Source of the DNA: Prorocentrum cordatum
Taxonomy: Eukaryota; Sar; Dinophyceae; Prorocentrales; Prorocentraceae
Reading direction: 5' to 3'
DNA: 64,000 nt
NCBI GenBank assembly: GCA_963575745.1
Contig: CAUYUJ010010458.1
Coordinates: forward strand, 1 to 64,000
Notes under the pieces: generated by a model
The model's database searches: none
What the model saw: the letters and a program-made list of their open reading frames with translations, nothing else
Told to the model about the DNA's origin: nothing
In this document: positions 55,001-62,031 of the stretch, piece by piece
How positions within the stretch are numbered: the first letter of the stretch is position 1
Layout of the letters: each line of letters starts with the position of its first letter
Program-made: the position numbers and the translations under genes

Positions 55001-56399
55001 TGTAAGCTGACGCTTGAGCCGTACGCTACACACGAAGTAAAGAGTACACAGGCTTCTGATCTTCGTACTGTACCTGCCGCCAGCATGGAGTACACAGCAT
55101 AGCAGATAGCGTTGGTGGCATTGGGTGTGTTGCCAATATGGATCGCATAGTTGTTGAAGTGAGAGGCGTACCACCTGATTTTGTCGAGACCTCGTGCCAC
55201 GCAGGGATGGAAGTAGGTAAAACCAGGAGGGGCAGCCCCAATTTGCTGTGCGATGTGTAGCTGGCTCATGGTAGCTGGAGTGGCACAGCACGTAATTAGT
55301 ATGACCGCCGCCGTAGTGTAATTGCCACAGTGAGGTACACAGGATAGCGGAGCGTTGGAGGTATTGGGTGTATTGCCAATAATATGTATCAGCACGGTTG
55401 GTGAAAAGGACATCGTACCACCAGACTATGTCGAGACCACTTGTCAGGTAGGGGTGGTGGTAGGTAGGGCAAGGAGAGACACTCCACAGTTTGTTATGTA
55501 ATGGTTGACCTGCTCATGGTAGCATGAAAGCGGCACGGCACGTCGTAGTATGACATCTGTTCCAAAGAGTTACTGGTATCTGCGCTGCTTGCGCGGCGGC
55601 TCAGGCAGGGGTAGGGCCGCGCGCTTGGCCGAGCGCGGAGTATGGTCGTCGTTCTTCTTGTCGGCATCCTCCACAGGCAGCGGGTTCTGGTCGTACATGA
55701 TCGTGGGTTTGCTGTAGTGAACGCCGGGCAGCTTGTAGTCGCCGTAGCCCTCGTAGTAGTCCTTGTACATCGGGTCGCGGATGTACTCCCAGTCGAGGTC
55801 GACGTGGCGGGTGAGCTTCCAGCGGAAAGCTCCTCTTCCTCCGCCTCCTCCTCCTCCTCCTCCTCCTCCTCCTCCTCCTCCTCCTCTTCCTCCTCCTCCT
55901 CCTCCTCCTCCTCCTCCTCCTCCTCCTCCTCCTCCTCCTCCTCCTCCTCCTCCTCCTCCTCTCTAATGTTAAAAGAAGCAAGAGTGGGGCGCTTCGCTGC
56001 CTGGGCTTCTCGGCCCCAGCATCGTCAACATCAGCGTGATGGAGAAGAAGGGCGCGGGCCTCCACACGAGCTCCGCGGTCTTCTGGGACGCGGAAACGGA
56101 CGGTGCCCTCAGGCGCCCGCCTCCAGGAGGACAGAGAGAGAAGGGGGGGGAGGGTGAGAAGCGGAGGAGGAGGGAGGGAGATGAGGACGGGGACCCCTTC
56201 TCCCCGCCTCCTCCAACCCTTCCCCATCCATCCGCCCTCTCCTCCTCCTCCCCCTCCTCCTCCTCTCCCCCTCCCCCTCTTGCCCGCAGTCCTCACCCGC
56301 CGCCTACTTCCCTCCTCTGCCCTCCCCCCTCCCCGTAGCTACCGCTGGGAGAACAAGGCGCTCGTCTGCGTGGTGCAGGCATACGGCGTCGGCGTCTGA
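36924..56399 (+). CDS. DYNLT: Tctex-type dynein light chain, five exons over 19.5 kb
   Basis: Encodes a ~109-residue light chain of the Tctex1/DYNLT family (usual length ~113), which binds dynein intermediate chains and cargo in cytoplasmic or axonemal dynein. Exons: 36924-36956, 44000-44119, 44295-44318, 56021-56112, 56339-56399. Family landmarks appear in order: an EATSF start resembling EETAF, CIESVLG, VEGWSEQIGQGLIQRL, IFKY, NISVMEKKGAGLHTSS, FWDAETDG, RWENKALVCVVQAYGVGV-stop. Introns are 7043, 175, ~11702 and 226 bp. Boundaries AAG|GTGAAG..CAG|GTG and CAG|GCGCCC..GTAG|C are clear. Intron 2 has a 13-bp repeat at both ends. The junction of intron 3 is off by one base: either the donor or the acceptor is non-canonical. 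Exons 2, 4 and 5 are certain by similarity; exon 1 is inferred from phase, donor and motif. Confidence 0.85.
37023..37122. other. Assembly gap, 100 N
   Basis: Exactly 100 N flanked on both sides by CTC repeats, so an unresolved CTCCTC microsatellite of unknown true length within intron 1. Confidence 1.
37397..37645 (+). repeat. 121-bp tandem repeat, ~2 units
   Basis: ATGTTGAGCAGGACTCG starts at 37397 and 37518. The two units are about 95 percent identical and share CCTGCTTGAGACAGGAAGT and GGATTACATCTGTTGCTGGG. Recent duplication in intron 1. Confidence 0.95.
37826..37940 (+). other. Exon-like segment inside intron 1
   Basis: TTTTTTCCTCTGTGCAG precedes it and GTAAGTAC follows, ideal splice signals around 38 open codons (ISFGLGFSCGRIAERIR). 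I recognise no family and it does not fit the dynein light chain. It may belong to another transcript or be chance. Confidence 0.2.
37941..38934 (+). other. No recognised gene; (CT)n at 38775-38845
   Basis: A plus-strand frame of ~248 codons (38128-38874) ends in a CT microsatellite. Its sequence is Gly/Arg/Pro-rich without known motifs. (CAC)n occurs near 38050. Confidence 0.4.
38935..39875 (-). repeat. CCAAGAGGC minisatellite with 348-bp higher-order unit
   Basis: This is the reverse complement of the CCTCTTGGGGG family at 24656 and 27395. A 348-bp higher-order repeat is seen: CTTTTCAGCATCAACAA-type blocks at 39136 and 39484, each followed by TTCTCGCCTKCCCRACGCTCC and rows of CAAGACGGCCCAAGAGG. 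Long frames on both strands are repeat products. Confidence 0.9.
40060..40205 (+). repeat. CCCGCGACCCAC minisatellite
   Basis: About 13 units of CGCGACCCAC(C) with 10-12 bp spacing, preceded by a GTTGTTGTTG stretch (40015-40065). Confidence 0.95.
40640..43320 (+). pseudogene. LINE-type retroelement, 5' half with endonuclease (decayed)
   Basis: N-terminal LINE ORF region (DDIIIHGDGPSRRFVLEVSG, PRQIRPEQQFKRLAAICAER, 40870-41130), then an exonuclease-endonuclease-phosphatase domain: TPWNARGL (41374), LQEVHG with the catalytic Glu at 41480-41482, GNGGVVTLV, and LGDFN at 41840-41854. A typical post-endonuclease stretch follows (SDHAGLSRML, FVFRSLHYLKSFA, GSHDRWALTKDLM). Stops at 41257-41259 and 41783-41785 and at least three frame changes break it. 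No reverse transcriptase follows. Family knowledge: the endonuclease nicks the target for target-primed reverse transcription. This copy cannot be active. It lies in intron 1 of the dynein light-chain gene, same strand. Confidence 0.8.
43321..43999 (+). other. Intron 1 end, no recognised gene
   Basis: Ordinary sequence ending in a polypyrimidine stretch and CCCCCAG acceptor at 43999. Confidence 0.5.
44000..44119 (+). CDS. DYNLT: DYNLT exon 2
   Basis: VHVDIPQCIESVLGKVGEYD then AKQVEGWSEQIGQGLIQRLQ, 40 codons. Aligns with the EVSNIVKEAIESAIGG..VNQWTTNVVEQTLSQL helix region of animal DYNLT1. Acceptor CCCCCAG|GTG; donor CTGCAG|GAGCTC. Confidence 0.85.
44120..44294 (+). other. DYNLT intron 2 with flanking 13-bp direct repeat
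   Basis: CAGGAGCTCAGCT lies at 44117-44129 and 44292-44304, so the exact splice point can slide. The inside is mostly (GTCGCC)n. If the exon sequence reads through once, the donor would be GA or another non-GT pair. The duplicated flank looks like the footprint of an intron-creating insertion. Confidence 0.7.
44295..44318 (+). CDS. DYNLT: DYNLT exon 3
   Basis: ELSSIFKY, matching the L..L..PFKY(I/V) position of the family. Next bases are GTCCAG. Exon 4 must start at ATC (56021) for FKYIVNISV, but AG ends one base earlier (56019) with C between. The real junction is either 44317/56020 (CG..AG) or 44318/56021 (GT..GC). Confidence 0.7.
44380..44930 (+). repeat. Dispersed repeat shared with 57470-57650
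   Basis: 44665-44830 and 57478-57640 share GAAA..TGCTGCATG-AGCTG.TTTCG, CCGCC, GGGAAACCAGCT.CG.GAGC and TT.GACCC in order. The stretch from 44380 to 44660 is G/C-run-rich and unassigned. Confidence 0.55.
45025..45600 (+). repeat. (CTC)n then CCATCC minisatellite
   Basis: A pure CTC run to 45135, followed by CATCCATCC/CCTCCATCC-type degenerate units to about 45595. Pro/Ser and Gly/Glu ORFs are artefacts. Confidence 0.95.
45601..46215 (+). repeat. CTC and CAT/CAG microsatellites
   Basis: CTCCTC at 45755-45830, mixed AGCATCA/CAGCAGCAA at 45850-46010, (CATCAT)n at 46015-46050, then CT-rich to 46210. No gene. Confidence 0.9.
46228..46475 (+). repeat. ~29-bp GGCTGTCTGGTA minisatellite
   Basis: About eight diverged units of GGCTGTCTGGTA(A/G)GGAAATGC with ~28-30 bp spacing. 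Confidence 0.85.
46620..46915 (-). repeat. 83-bp-unit repeat family, copy E (3' part only)
   Basis: On the minus strand: GATTCGTGGCGCTGGCATCC, CGGTCGTCTTCCAACGGGG, CCCCTAGTGAAGATGG and the pyrimidine tract, i.e. the tail of the family with no 83-bp units. Confidence 0.75.
47271..50178 (+). pseudogene. LINE-type reverse transcriptase (element A), decayed
   Basis: Non-LTR reverse transcriptase spread over several frames. At 47940-48130: QALQAHWAEVF and SSAPSPDRLSYAAWLA. At 48200-48440: GLPAGFNHHLLCFIPLGEQ, ALKPLVLKKTDAKAMAGIIN. Motif A: CFIAFNAQAAL at 48500-48526, with the first catalytic Asp replaced by Asn (48515-48517). Motif C: CADD at 48841-48852. Then FGPEASLEAQWE, YLARFVRPPPLLLQ, and a C-terminal LKSPAGAWVTS..CLLSC..DTLARYLSC region (49840-49960) in place of the usual C-C-H-C knuckle. 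The frame ends at 50176-50178. Frameshifts and the motif A change make it inactive. It lies in intron 3 of the dynein light-chain gene. Confidence 0.85.
50300..52615 (+). CDS. LINE-type ORF C-terminal half with RNase H (element B), open
   Basis: About 770 open codons with no stop, unlike the other LINE pieces. It begins after the reverse transcriptase palm, in the thumb-like region (TARNLGTNATLGGLRR, GAGADIGMVHRMG). A CCHC knuckle CQVCKGAPGTLWHRQYEC lies at 51140-51193. A type I RNase H domain follows: LDGSA (Asp 51407-51409), DGEDYAVY (Glu 51554-51556), YIDCLSTLD (Asp 51614-51616), LGHAT and NGLADKFAK (Asp 51821-51823). The tail holds a CCRCGSFFSG zinc-like pair and an acidic Ser-rich end. 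RNase H removes RNA from the RNA-DNA hybrid during retrotransposition. The 5' part is absent; a CTC tract (50205-50275) separates it from element A. Low decay suggests a younger insertion than element A. Stop at 52613-52615. Confidence 0.85.
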   Translation, partial: PTSCRTDTARNLGTNATLGGLRRIGIQNSRFAGASRRARRLKILQGAGADIGMVHRMGPVASALWGSSVSGVAPTKMAGLRIGAASSLGRLPKGASVGLRMYTYGLGVKVDPLVVYVGHVLFMWATAVWEAVPHVQVLANTMRVSIAKFQNSAQPWRSASSPSDVALLTLRGIGWDFVDQHTIKDDLNVVHDLLRLSPMQVRSMIRQGAVRASDRHALLLQNGLDGPPVYPIFWDGISRMFKEKSETWGKHHQRCLRGLVSGVHWPQARLHAHNLHDDDLCQVCKGAPGTLWHRQYECPAHEAWRRDHASAHLCRCAQRVKQFGPLMAERFARRIFPHPRSLFDVEEPTQTVHWHERPETGRLTGLLFLDGSARYMGLDGLTRAGWSIVSVDRFGELLSAAYGPVPLSAAPQQTSKDGEDYAVYMLTQVGLPPFQCYIDCLSTLDSLSRGPGVAEGPGAPRGHLWGPVWGSFTLSDFECFKTLGHATAADVEAGRSSVWERRANGLADKFAKLGAECHGVSDEEASLYRGLRCLAREACRWAGSVEVLMSNGPRDTTGLVPRSTGSDGQGQHSQEVEALGQALGDDQREGGGSSDLGEEWRSFSRQVFRANGHAFLASPVIEPPGNPRGRIQFCCRCGSFFSGAPNAGAKGLCRPKLTTGGINDQLRRIRQGKFPSYKKDLKNLTLGAHESLSLAEQRVLAQSLVEDGQAPQGVSGPVNVGSAEGFAPREQVLDSFGLSESDLSWVKDLGAASLRASDCGFESDSEASDFG
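52735..53640 (+). repeat. 83-bp-unit repeat family, copy C (complete, longest)
   Basis: Head with TGTCGCACCCCGAGGCCGG and GGGCGGGCCGGGCGTTTCGC. About six units with TTCACGGATTGAGGG / TTTTCAAAATGTGG / AGCGCCGCGCACATTCG (52855-53330). Tail with TAACGTACCAGAAATTGCG, GATCGCCAAAGGG, CCCCCAACGGGGC and ACATCGTTGATGAATC, followed by CTCCTC to 53765. Confidence 0.9.
53641..54065 (+). repeat. CTCCTC tract, then unassigned GC-rich DNA
   Basis: CTC tract to about 53765; the rest is GC-rich with G-runs and no recognised gene. Confidence 0.6.
54070..54985 (-). pseudogene. Unidentified protein remnant, foreign composition
   Basis: Protein-like sequence on the minus strand in at least three frames, clearly less GC-rich than its surroundings. 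From 54977: MWCHANYNPKHETTGPDE, FYPFPSTLSDG, QNGAYGFYVSDIQAAFQHFY. Then YLMIKTEEYTDTTIFQAP (about 54560) and, from 54510, DKTFMPQLPTYPTP, LEPYDLFHQNIIFKNNENLV and GGARYFGHFINQYSDFQ (54290). The last part (NPPPVKIYEDSPFPAT) is in another frame near 54240. Asn, Tyr, Pro and Phe are frequent, as in beta-rich virion proteins, but I recognise no family, so a viral origin is only a guess. It lies antisense inside intron 3 of the dynein light-chain gene. Confidence 0.4.
55030..55523 (-). repeat. ~247-bp tandem duplication
   Basis: CATGGTAG occurs at 55267 and 55515, and the segments upstream match (CGTACCACC, TGTCGAGACC, TTGGGTGT(G/A)TTGCCAATA). Both units can start a minus-strand frame at ATGAGC, with GLDKIRWYASHF and GLDIVWWYDVLF at equivalent positions. 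The units are about 60-65 percent identical by eye. They lie between the two unidentified protein segments and have the same lower GC. Confidence 0.7.
55570..55830 (-). CDS. Unidentified protein, C-terminal segment
   Basis: A minus-strand frame reading RWKLTRHVDLDWEYIRDP, MYKDYYEGYGDYKLPG, HYSKPTIMYDQNPLPV and ending in a basic PPRKQRRYQ before the stop at 55570-55572. Upstream the frame runs into the CTC tract, which in this frame encodes poly-Gly, so the true 5' boundary is unclear. The sequence is well-formed and unbiased, unlike the repeat ORFs around it. No family recognised; it may belong with the remnant at 54070-54985. Confidence 0.4.
   Translation of the reverse strand, partial: AFRWKLTRHVDLDWEYIRDPMYKDYYEGYGDYKLPGVHYSKPTIMYDQNPLPVEDADKKNDDHTPRSAKRAALPLPEPPRKQRRYQ
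55845..55965 (+). repeat. (CTC)n, before DYNLT exon 4
   Basis: A near-pure CTC run ending ~55 bp upstream of the exon 4 acceptor. In sense orientation it would be a very long polypyrimidine tract. Confidence 0.95.
56021..56112 (+). CDS. DYNLT: DYNLT exon 4
   Basis: IVNISVMEKKGAGLHTSSAV then FWDAETDGAL and two bases of the next codon. Corresponds to [29 protein letters not shown] in the animal protein, the most conserved part of the family. Donor CTCAG|GCGCCC is a GC donor. Acceptor region CGGCCCCAG|C. Confidence 0.9.
56339..56399 (+). CDS. DYNLT: DYNLT exon 5 (stop codon)
   Basis: Completes Ser, then YRWENKALVCVVQAYGVGV and TGA at 56397-56399. Matches VRWENKTMYCIVSAFGLSI of the animal protein in length and position. 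Acceptor CCCCGTAG|C preceded by a CT-rich intron. Confidence 0.9.
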
Positions 56400-56454
56400 G
56401 GGCGCCCCGCGGCCCTCCCGTTGTTCAGGGGCTCGGCCCGCCTCCTCACCTCGG

Positions 56455-56630
56455 CTAAGTTCGCGTAAGAGTGACTTTTCGCCAGAGAGACTTTTGGTTT
56501 GGGCCCACAGGGGTGTGTCCCCAGCACTGGCTCGCGCGCTCGGATTTCCTCCCCCCCCGCGGTCCCCTAAAGCCGCGCACAGGACAGGAGGTCCCTCTTG
56601 CCCAGGGTCATTCCTGCGTGCAGCCGATCA
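56455..56630 (+). repeat. Dispersed repeat shared with 6640-6850
   Basis: Begins CGCGTAAGAGTGACTTTTCG, 56 bp after the dynein stop codon, and keeps the block order of the first copy. Confidence 0.65.
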
Positions 56631-57860
56631 CCATGACGGGGAGGCCCGAGGACAGGGAGTCCCGAGGTTTCTCGCGTTTTGTCGTCCTCCTGAGCCCCTT
56701 TTCCCACGCCCTGGGCACGTCCAAGATGTGACGCTGGGGTGGAGGGCAGGTCCTGGGGAAGGCCTCGGGGTCCAGGGCCCGCCTCCCCCGCTCGCCCTCG
56801 GGGCCCCCCTCCCCCATGGCAACCTCGGTCCTCATACAGCCCCGAACCTCCAGGCGTCGTGAGGAAATCATCCCAGCAGCCACCCAGCCCTGGACCATTG
56901 ACGTGCAGCGCGGGGGAGGGGCCCCCTCGTTGTGCACTGCGGACCGCCAGGGGGAGGGCATCACGAGAACTGCGGAGGGAAGGCGACGGCACCCGCATCT
57001 CGAAAGGCCAGAAGGAGACCGAGGGCAAGAGCGGGGGGGGACACTGGGACGCCAAGAGGAAAGGAACAAAGTGGAGGCCGAAAGGGCGCCAAGAGGGAAA
57101 GAGAAGGAAGGATGGAGAGGGGCTGGAGGGTGTGAGGATTATGCCGACCTTGCGCGGGTTGGCGCCAAGCGGTCGTTCCCCCCCCCCCCCGTTCTAACGG
57201 CACGCCAGCAGGCGGCGCAGCAGTTGCGGCAGGAAGGGGAAACAGACAGGGGGGAGGCTGGAGGGAGGAGGCGGGCGCGCGGCGCAGCGGAGAGAAGACG
57301 AGGGCCCAGCTCCACAGCAGGGCTGGGAAGGAGCACTCTGCTTACGTGCGCTCTTGTCCAGTCCCGTGGATGATGTCGAGAGCTCTCGGGGGGGGGCCAC
57401 GCCGCGGAAGCCAGCACGGCGCCAGAGGTTCGGGGCGGGCGCGGGTCGTTAGGAGATCTCCCCTCTTTCGTTTTTCGGGTACGAAATCTGCTGCATGAAG
57501 CTGGTTTCGGCCCCACCGCCAAGCGCATTCCTTGACACCTTGGCGCCTCCAGCGCCGGCAGGCGATGGGGAAACCAGCTACGTGAGCCGATTCTCTAGCT
57601 CCACCTTTGCCACCTCCACCCCCTTTAGTTTGACCCGAGTCTTGGCCTAGTCGCCGCGGGAGCTTCCGAGAAGCTGGCCCGGTTTTCTGAACGCCCCCTG
57701 CGAATGCACGGGGCGCTTGTGAGCGCGGGGCCAGCCTGGCGGCTGCCGAGGATGTGTTGCCCGAGGGCCAGCATGGGCATCTTCTCAGGTGGCTGTTGTC
57801 TCGGTCCAAGCTTGAGCTGTGCTCCAGTCCTCCTGCACTCATCGCCATGAAGAAAGGCGG
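56631..57860. other. No recognised gene; repeat copy at 57478-57640
   Basis: GC-rich, with frames on both strands biased to Arg, Gly, Pro. 57478-57640 is the second copy of the 44665-44830 repeat. No other family seen. Confidence 0.4.
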
Positions 57861-58980
57861 TCCTGAACGAAAGGTGTCATGAGGTGTTTAGCCATGATCG
57901 GCCTCCCAGAGCGCCTCGCAGGCCCTGGGAGACCGTCAAGAGACGGCTCGGAATGAAAAGTTGATCCCAGGGGAAGGGGGCCAGGACCCAGGACCCGGTC
58001 CTCTCAGCACCAGAGGGGCAGGGATGGAGGGAGGAGAAGGAGGAGGAGGAAGAGGAGGAGGAGGCAGTACGATGCGAAGTGGCATGCCCGCAGCCAGCTC
58101 TCAATACACAAGTTTACATGCCCCAGGCTACCTAGGGTACTCTCCATGTCTCCTAGGGATTGAGCGAATACTGAACACGCCTACACCAGCTTATCTGTAC
58201 CAACCTGCTTTCAACATACCCTTTAATACGATACACGTTTGGTGTGCGACTGATCTTATCTTCTACATTTAAAGCATTAGGTCAGCCTGCGCTTGCAGAG
58301 CCAGCCTAGTAATACTAGCGCCTTGCCCAATGCCAGCAAATCCATGCAGCTTTCCATTTGGGGTGGGTTGGGGTGTCATCTATACGGTGGAGGTGGGGCG
58401 GAGGATCACGAGCTTTCTGTGCGACACTTTCACCTCAGGCCGACATGCACCGACAGGATCAGCCTAACAATGAGAAGGCCTTACCCGTTTGGCCAACATC
58501 AGATAGCTTATCAGGCATGCGCCTTGTCAAGGCACACGCATTCCCCACCTCAGACCAGCAACCCTGCATATTTGGACCTGCGCCACCATCACTCGTAGGC
58601 CAGCCACTCACTTGTGCCAGCCTGCAGACAACACGAACAGACGTGGAAGGGTGGGTTGGGGTGGATGAGATGGTGGGAGGAGTCACTACATATATGATAG
58701 TATTAAGCCGACCATCGGCAGGGGTGAGTTACGCCACACTGTGGTCTGCCGAGTAGTCTCTTGTAGTACTCAGCTCCACCGCGTGTCGAATCCGCCTTAC
58801 TCGCATGGCCTCTGCTACCCGTTCCGTGGTAGATTCCTTTCCTGCTCAGTCTGCGTACTGAACCTGCCTGAAGCTAACCAACAACCAGCCAGTATCTTGC
58901 GTCAGCCATTGATCTCTTCAGTACTTTGTGCCACACCACTGCTGTTGCGTACTAATAGTAGTGGTTGGAGGTAGTTAGGG
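57861..58980. other. No recognised gene, lower GC
   Basis: A block of nearly neutral composition with short frames only, similar in texture to 54070-55560. GGA tract at 58025-58065. No motif recognised. Confidence 0.35.
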
Positions 58981-61160
58981 GATCGGAAGGAAGAGGATGT
59001 TTCGGCCGTCTAACTGACCCACGTGGCTGGAACACTGGAGGGCAGTCGCGGTGAATTGTCAGCAGGCATGCTGACTTGTGTTGTTTGTACGTGGATGTCG
59101 ATGTATCTCTTACAGAGAGCCTCCTCGATGTTATGTGTTTGTTGTGATGTGGTGCTTTATCCGATTATCCCCCAAAGCTGTCGGCTACGCTAGTCTGTGC
59201 CCACCAGGGCTGCTCTACTTGTCTCGGGCTAGGGGACCACGCGTTGCCACGGCCGGGTGACGGCGGCTCAAAGCAAGAGGGCGGAGTGGTGCCACGGAGG
59301 AGGGGGTCGGGCTCCCTCCCCTCCTATCCCTGCTCCTGCTCCTCCTCCTCCTGTTCCTCCCGCTGCTGGCGGCCTTCACGGCAGGCAAGCTCCGCGGCCT
59401 CTTGCTTCCACACCCCTCTCGACGGGAGGGCGGGTGCAGATAGCCTCGCTTGCGCCTGTCTCCTCCGCCTCTTCCGCCGATCGTCCTCCCCTCTTCTGGC
59501 CGCGGCGGCGCTCCTGAGGGGCGGGGCCAGGGACACGGGCCTGCGCCCCGCGGCGCCTCGCGAGACCTTGAAGTACGGGTATCCTGGGCCTCGATGGTGA
59601 TGTCGGACTGGGCGTCGGGCTCGGCATCCGGGTTGTCGGGCCGCGTTCTCATCTTGGATAGTGGTGGCGGTGTTGGCCAGCCACCTGGTTGTGCGAGTGG
59701 CCCGGGGTAACTGTGGGAGCCGTTTGTGAGGCCGTCGGAGTAGTCGCAACTACCTGGAATATGGTCTTGCCAAACCGCGCCCTGTGGTGGGCTGTCCTGG
59801 CTTGTCGGTCAGGTGTATGTAGGTGTCGCTTCTCTTTCCCACCCGCTGATGACCTGCGCATGTGGGGGCTGGTGCCGGGTATTGCTGCGGTTCTCGCGCG
59901 CCTGACCTGGGCACAGCATGTGCGGAGCGAACGGATTCACGCTTCATTTTGCGTAGCCCCCGTGCGCCGCGGAGACGCACAGGCCTACGGTGCTGCCCAC
60001 CCTTGCCGGCTGGTCCTTAACCTGGCCACCACAGCAGCTCGCGCAGCGCGCGACGCCCAGCCCCCTGGCTGGGCGTCCCCGTACGCCCTGCCATGTGGTC
60101 CTGCTGCGGCGGAGGAGACGCTCCAGGGCCAGCGGGACATTTGTTTCCGTACCCCCAGAGCACACACCATCCATCCAGCCAGCCGCGGCATCCCCAGGAC
60201 TCCACCTCACCAGTTCGTCCCCTCTACCATGCACCCCGCCGTCAATCTGCACCCTGCAACCCCACCATCAATTGCCCTCACCCACGCGTGAACCGTCCTT
60301 CGTCCAGGCCCCCTCCAGAAGAACGAGCGATCTTGCACCACGCTCTCCCCAACACTGCGATTGTGCGGCCTGAAGTGATCACCTCCCCTTCACGTTCCAC
60401 TTGCCACGATGCGGCGCCTCAGGGAACTGACGCCTAGCGTTGTTCGCGCGCCTGGCCCAGGTAGCGCCTGTACGTGAGGACGGGCTCCATGGTTAGATTA
60501 CGTTGACGCTCAGGCCTACAGTGCTGCCTACGCAGCCAGCCCGCACTGACGCCGAGGAGCCCCCCACAGGCACAGCCCTTGCCGACTCTGGCCGAGTCCC
60601 CGGGCCGGCGGACTGGCGCACGGGCGAGTTGGCTATCTTACGGAGCCCCTTCCCCCGTGAGGCTGAATATTCCCCTGCACCCTCCCTCTGCCTGGGAGGC
60701 AGGCGCCCTACTGGTCCTGGGCTCCGCCCTCCCCAGCCACGCACGGATCGGGGGACGCCTTGCCCGGACTGCACTCGCTCGCCCCCTTGGGCTTCTGGAT
60801 CTCCGTGGCCGCCCGAGAAGTTCAGCCGTGCACGCGCACACGCTGCCCGCACGTGCCGCATCTCCGCCTTCTGCCAAGCCTTCGGGCCTCCTCACCTTGC
60901 CTGTTGCGCCGACCCTCGCCGTACACGCGGGAGTCTGCGCCGCCGGCGTCTCTGGCTCCTCACCCGTCGAGGTGCCTCCGCGGAGCGGCCCCTGGGCGCT
61001 GCCCCACGCTCGCACCTCCACGCGTGCGACTGCAACTGGGGCACGCCCCGTCGAGGCGATCCCCGTGGCCGCCCAGATCCCCCTCCCTTGGGGGATCGTG
61101 CGATTGTGGGTTGCCGCCTCTGCCCCTCGTGCGGCTCTCGTTTACTTTCTCGCCTCCGTC
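58981..61160. other. No recognised gene; ORFs on both strands
   Basis: GC-rich. A minus-strand segment at 59652-59566 reads MRTRPDNPDAEPDAQSDITI and ends at CTTCAAG|GTCTCG, an exon-like unit that I cannot assign. A plus-strand frame of ~200 codons (59689-60291) and others up to 61160 are unrecognised. GCCTACRGTGCTGCC is repeated at about 59983 and 60511. Confidence 0.35.
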
Positions 61161-61163
61161 TCT

Positions 61164-61164
<1 letters not shown>

Positions 61165-61252
<88 letters not shown>
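61165..61252 (+). repeat. (CT)n microsatellite
   Basis: TCTC run with one TTTC interruption. Leu/Ser and Arg/Glu ORFs across it are artefacts. Confidence 0.95.
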
Positions 61253-61253
<1 letters not shown>

Positions 61254-62012
61254 GTCCCACTTTCCCTCCGCTGCCGCGCGCCAGCCTCTGCGGGAGAGAG
61301 TAATCGCGCCAAAGGCCGCCCCGAGACCCCCAGCAAGCCTCCACGAGGCCCCATGAATCTCTCGAGTGGACCGCGAGATGGCCCAAACGAGACCCACAAG
61401 AAACCAACGAAGAGTCCAAGAGGCCTCAAGACGTCCTCAATTGGCAACGCAGCAACTACGCGGCATTACGACCCGCCGTTCCGAACAGAAGTATGTGGGT
61501 ATCGTTGGTGCCTTACGACCTGCACGCCGTCAAGTAGGTTGTCGGCGGGGCCTTGGGGCGGTCCGTTGACCGGGTCGCAGGGTCGGCCGCACTTTGCGCA
61601 GAGATCTGCATTGCATGCGAGGCAGCCGCCACACCCTTGCGTCCCATGGTCGCCCCAACCATCACAGCAGGGTCGTTTTGAGAAATTGGTCCACCCGACG
61701 CGCTCGTTGCACTCGGGGCGCCGCTGCTGGTCGACCGCGCGCCGCGCTGTGAGAGTGGTACACGCCGCGCTGGGAGCGTGGCGCGGGGAGTAGACAGCAG
61801 TGATGATAGGAGTCTCCTGGAGGCCTCTTGGCTATCCTGGAGGCCTCTCGTCGGCTTCCTGGGCCGTTCCAACGTGCCTCTTGTCGGCGGCGAGCGAAGG
61901 GGGGAATTGAGAAGGAGAAGGCCTTCTCAGAAGGCGGCGGGACTTCCCAGAAGCCCTTTTTCCTTCTGAAGTTGTTTCTGTCTCTGGGGAAGGCTTAGAA
62001 AATTCTAGACGT
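61253..62012. other. Unassigned; CCTCTTGG-family fragments
   Basis: CAAGAGGCCTCAAGACG at 61416-61435 and CTCCTGGAGGCCTCTTGG at 61812-61830 resemble the CCTCTTGGGGG family in opposite orientations. No gene recognised between. Confidence 0.4.
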
Positions 62013-62031
62013 TTCGCGTATCCCCACCAGT

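Noticed and set aside
55601-56296. 231-codon Arg-rich minus-strand protein
   Set aside because: Antisense to dynein exon 4 and a CTC tract; poly-Arg comes from the tract.
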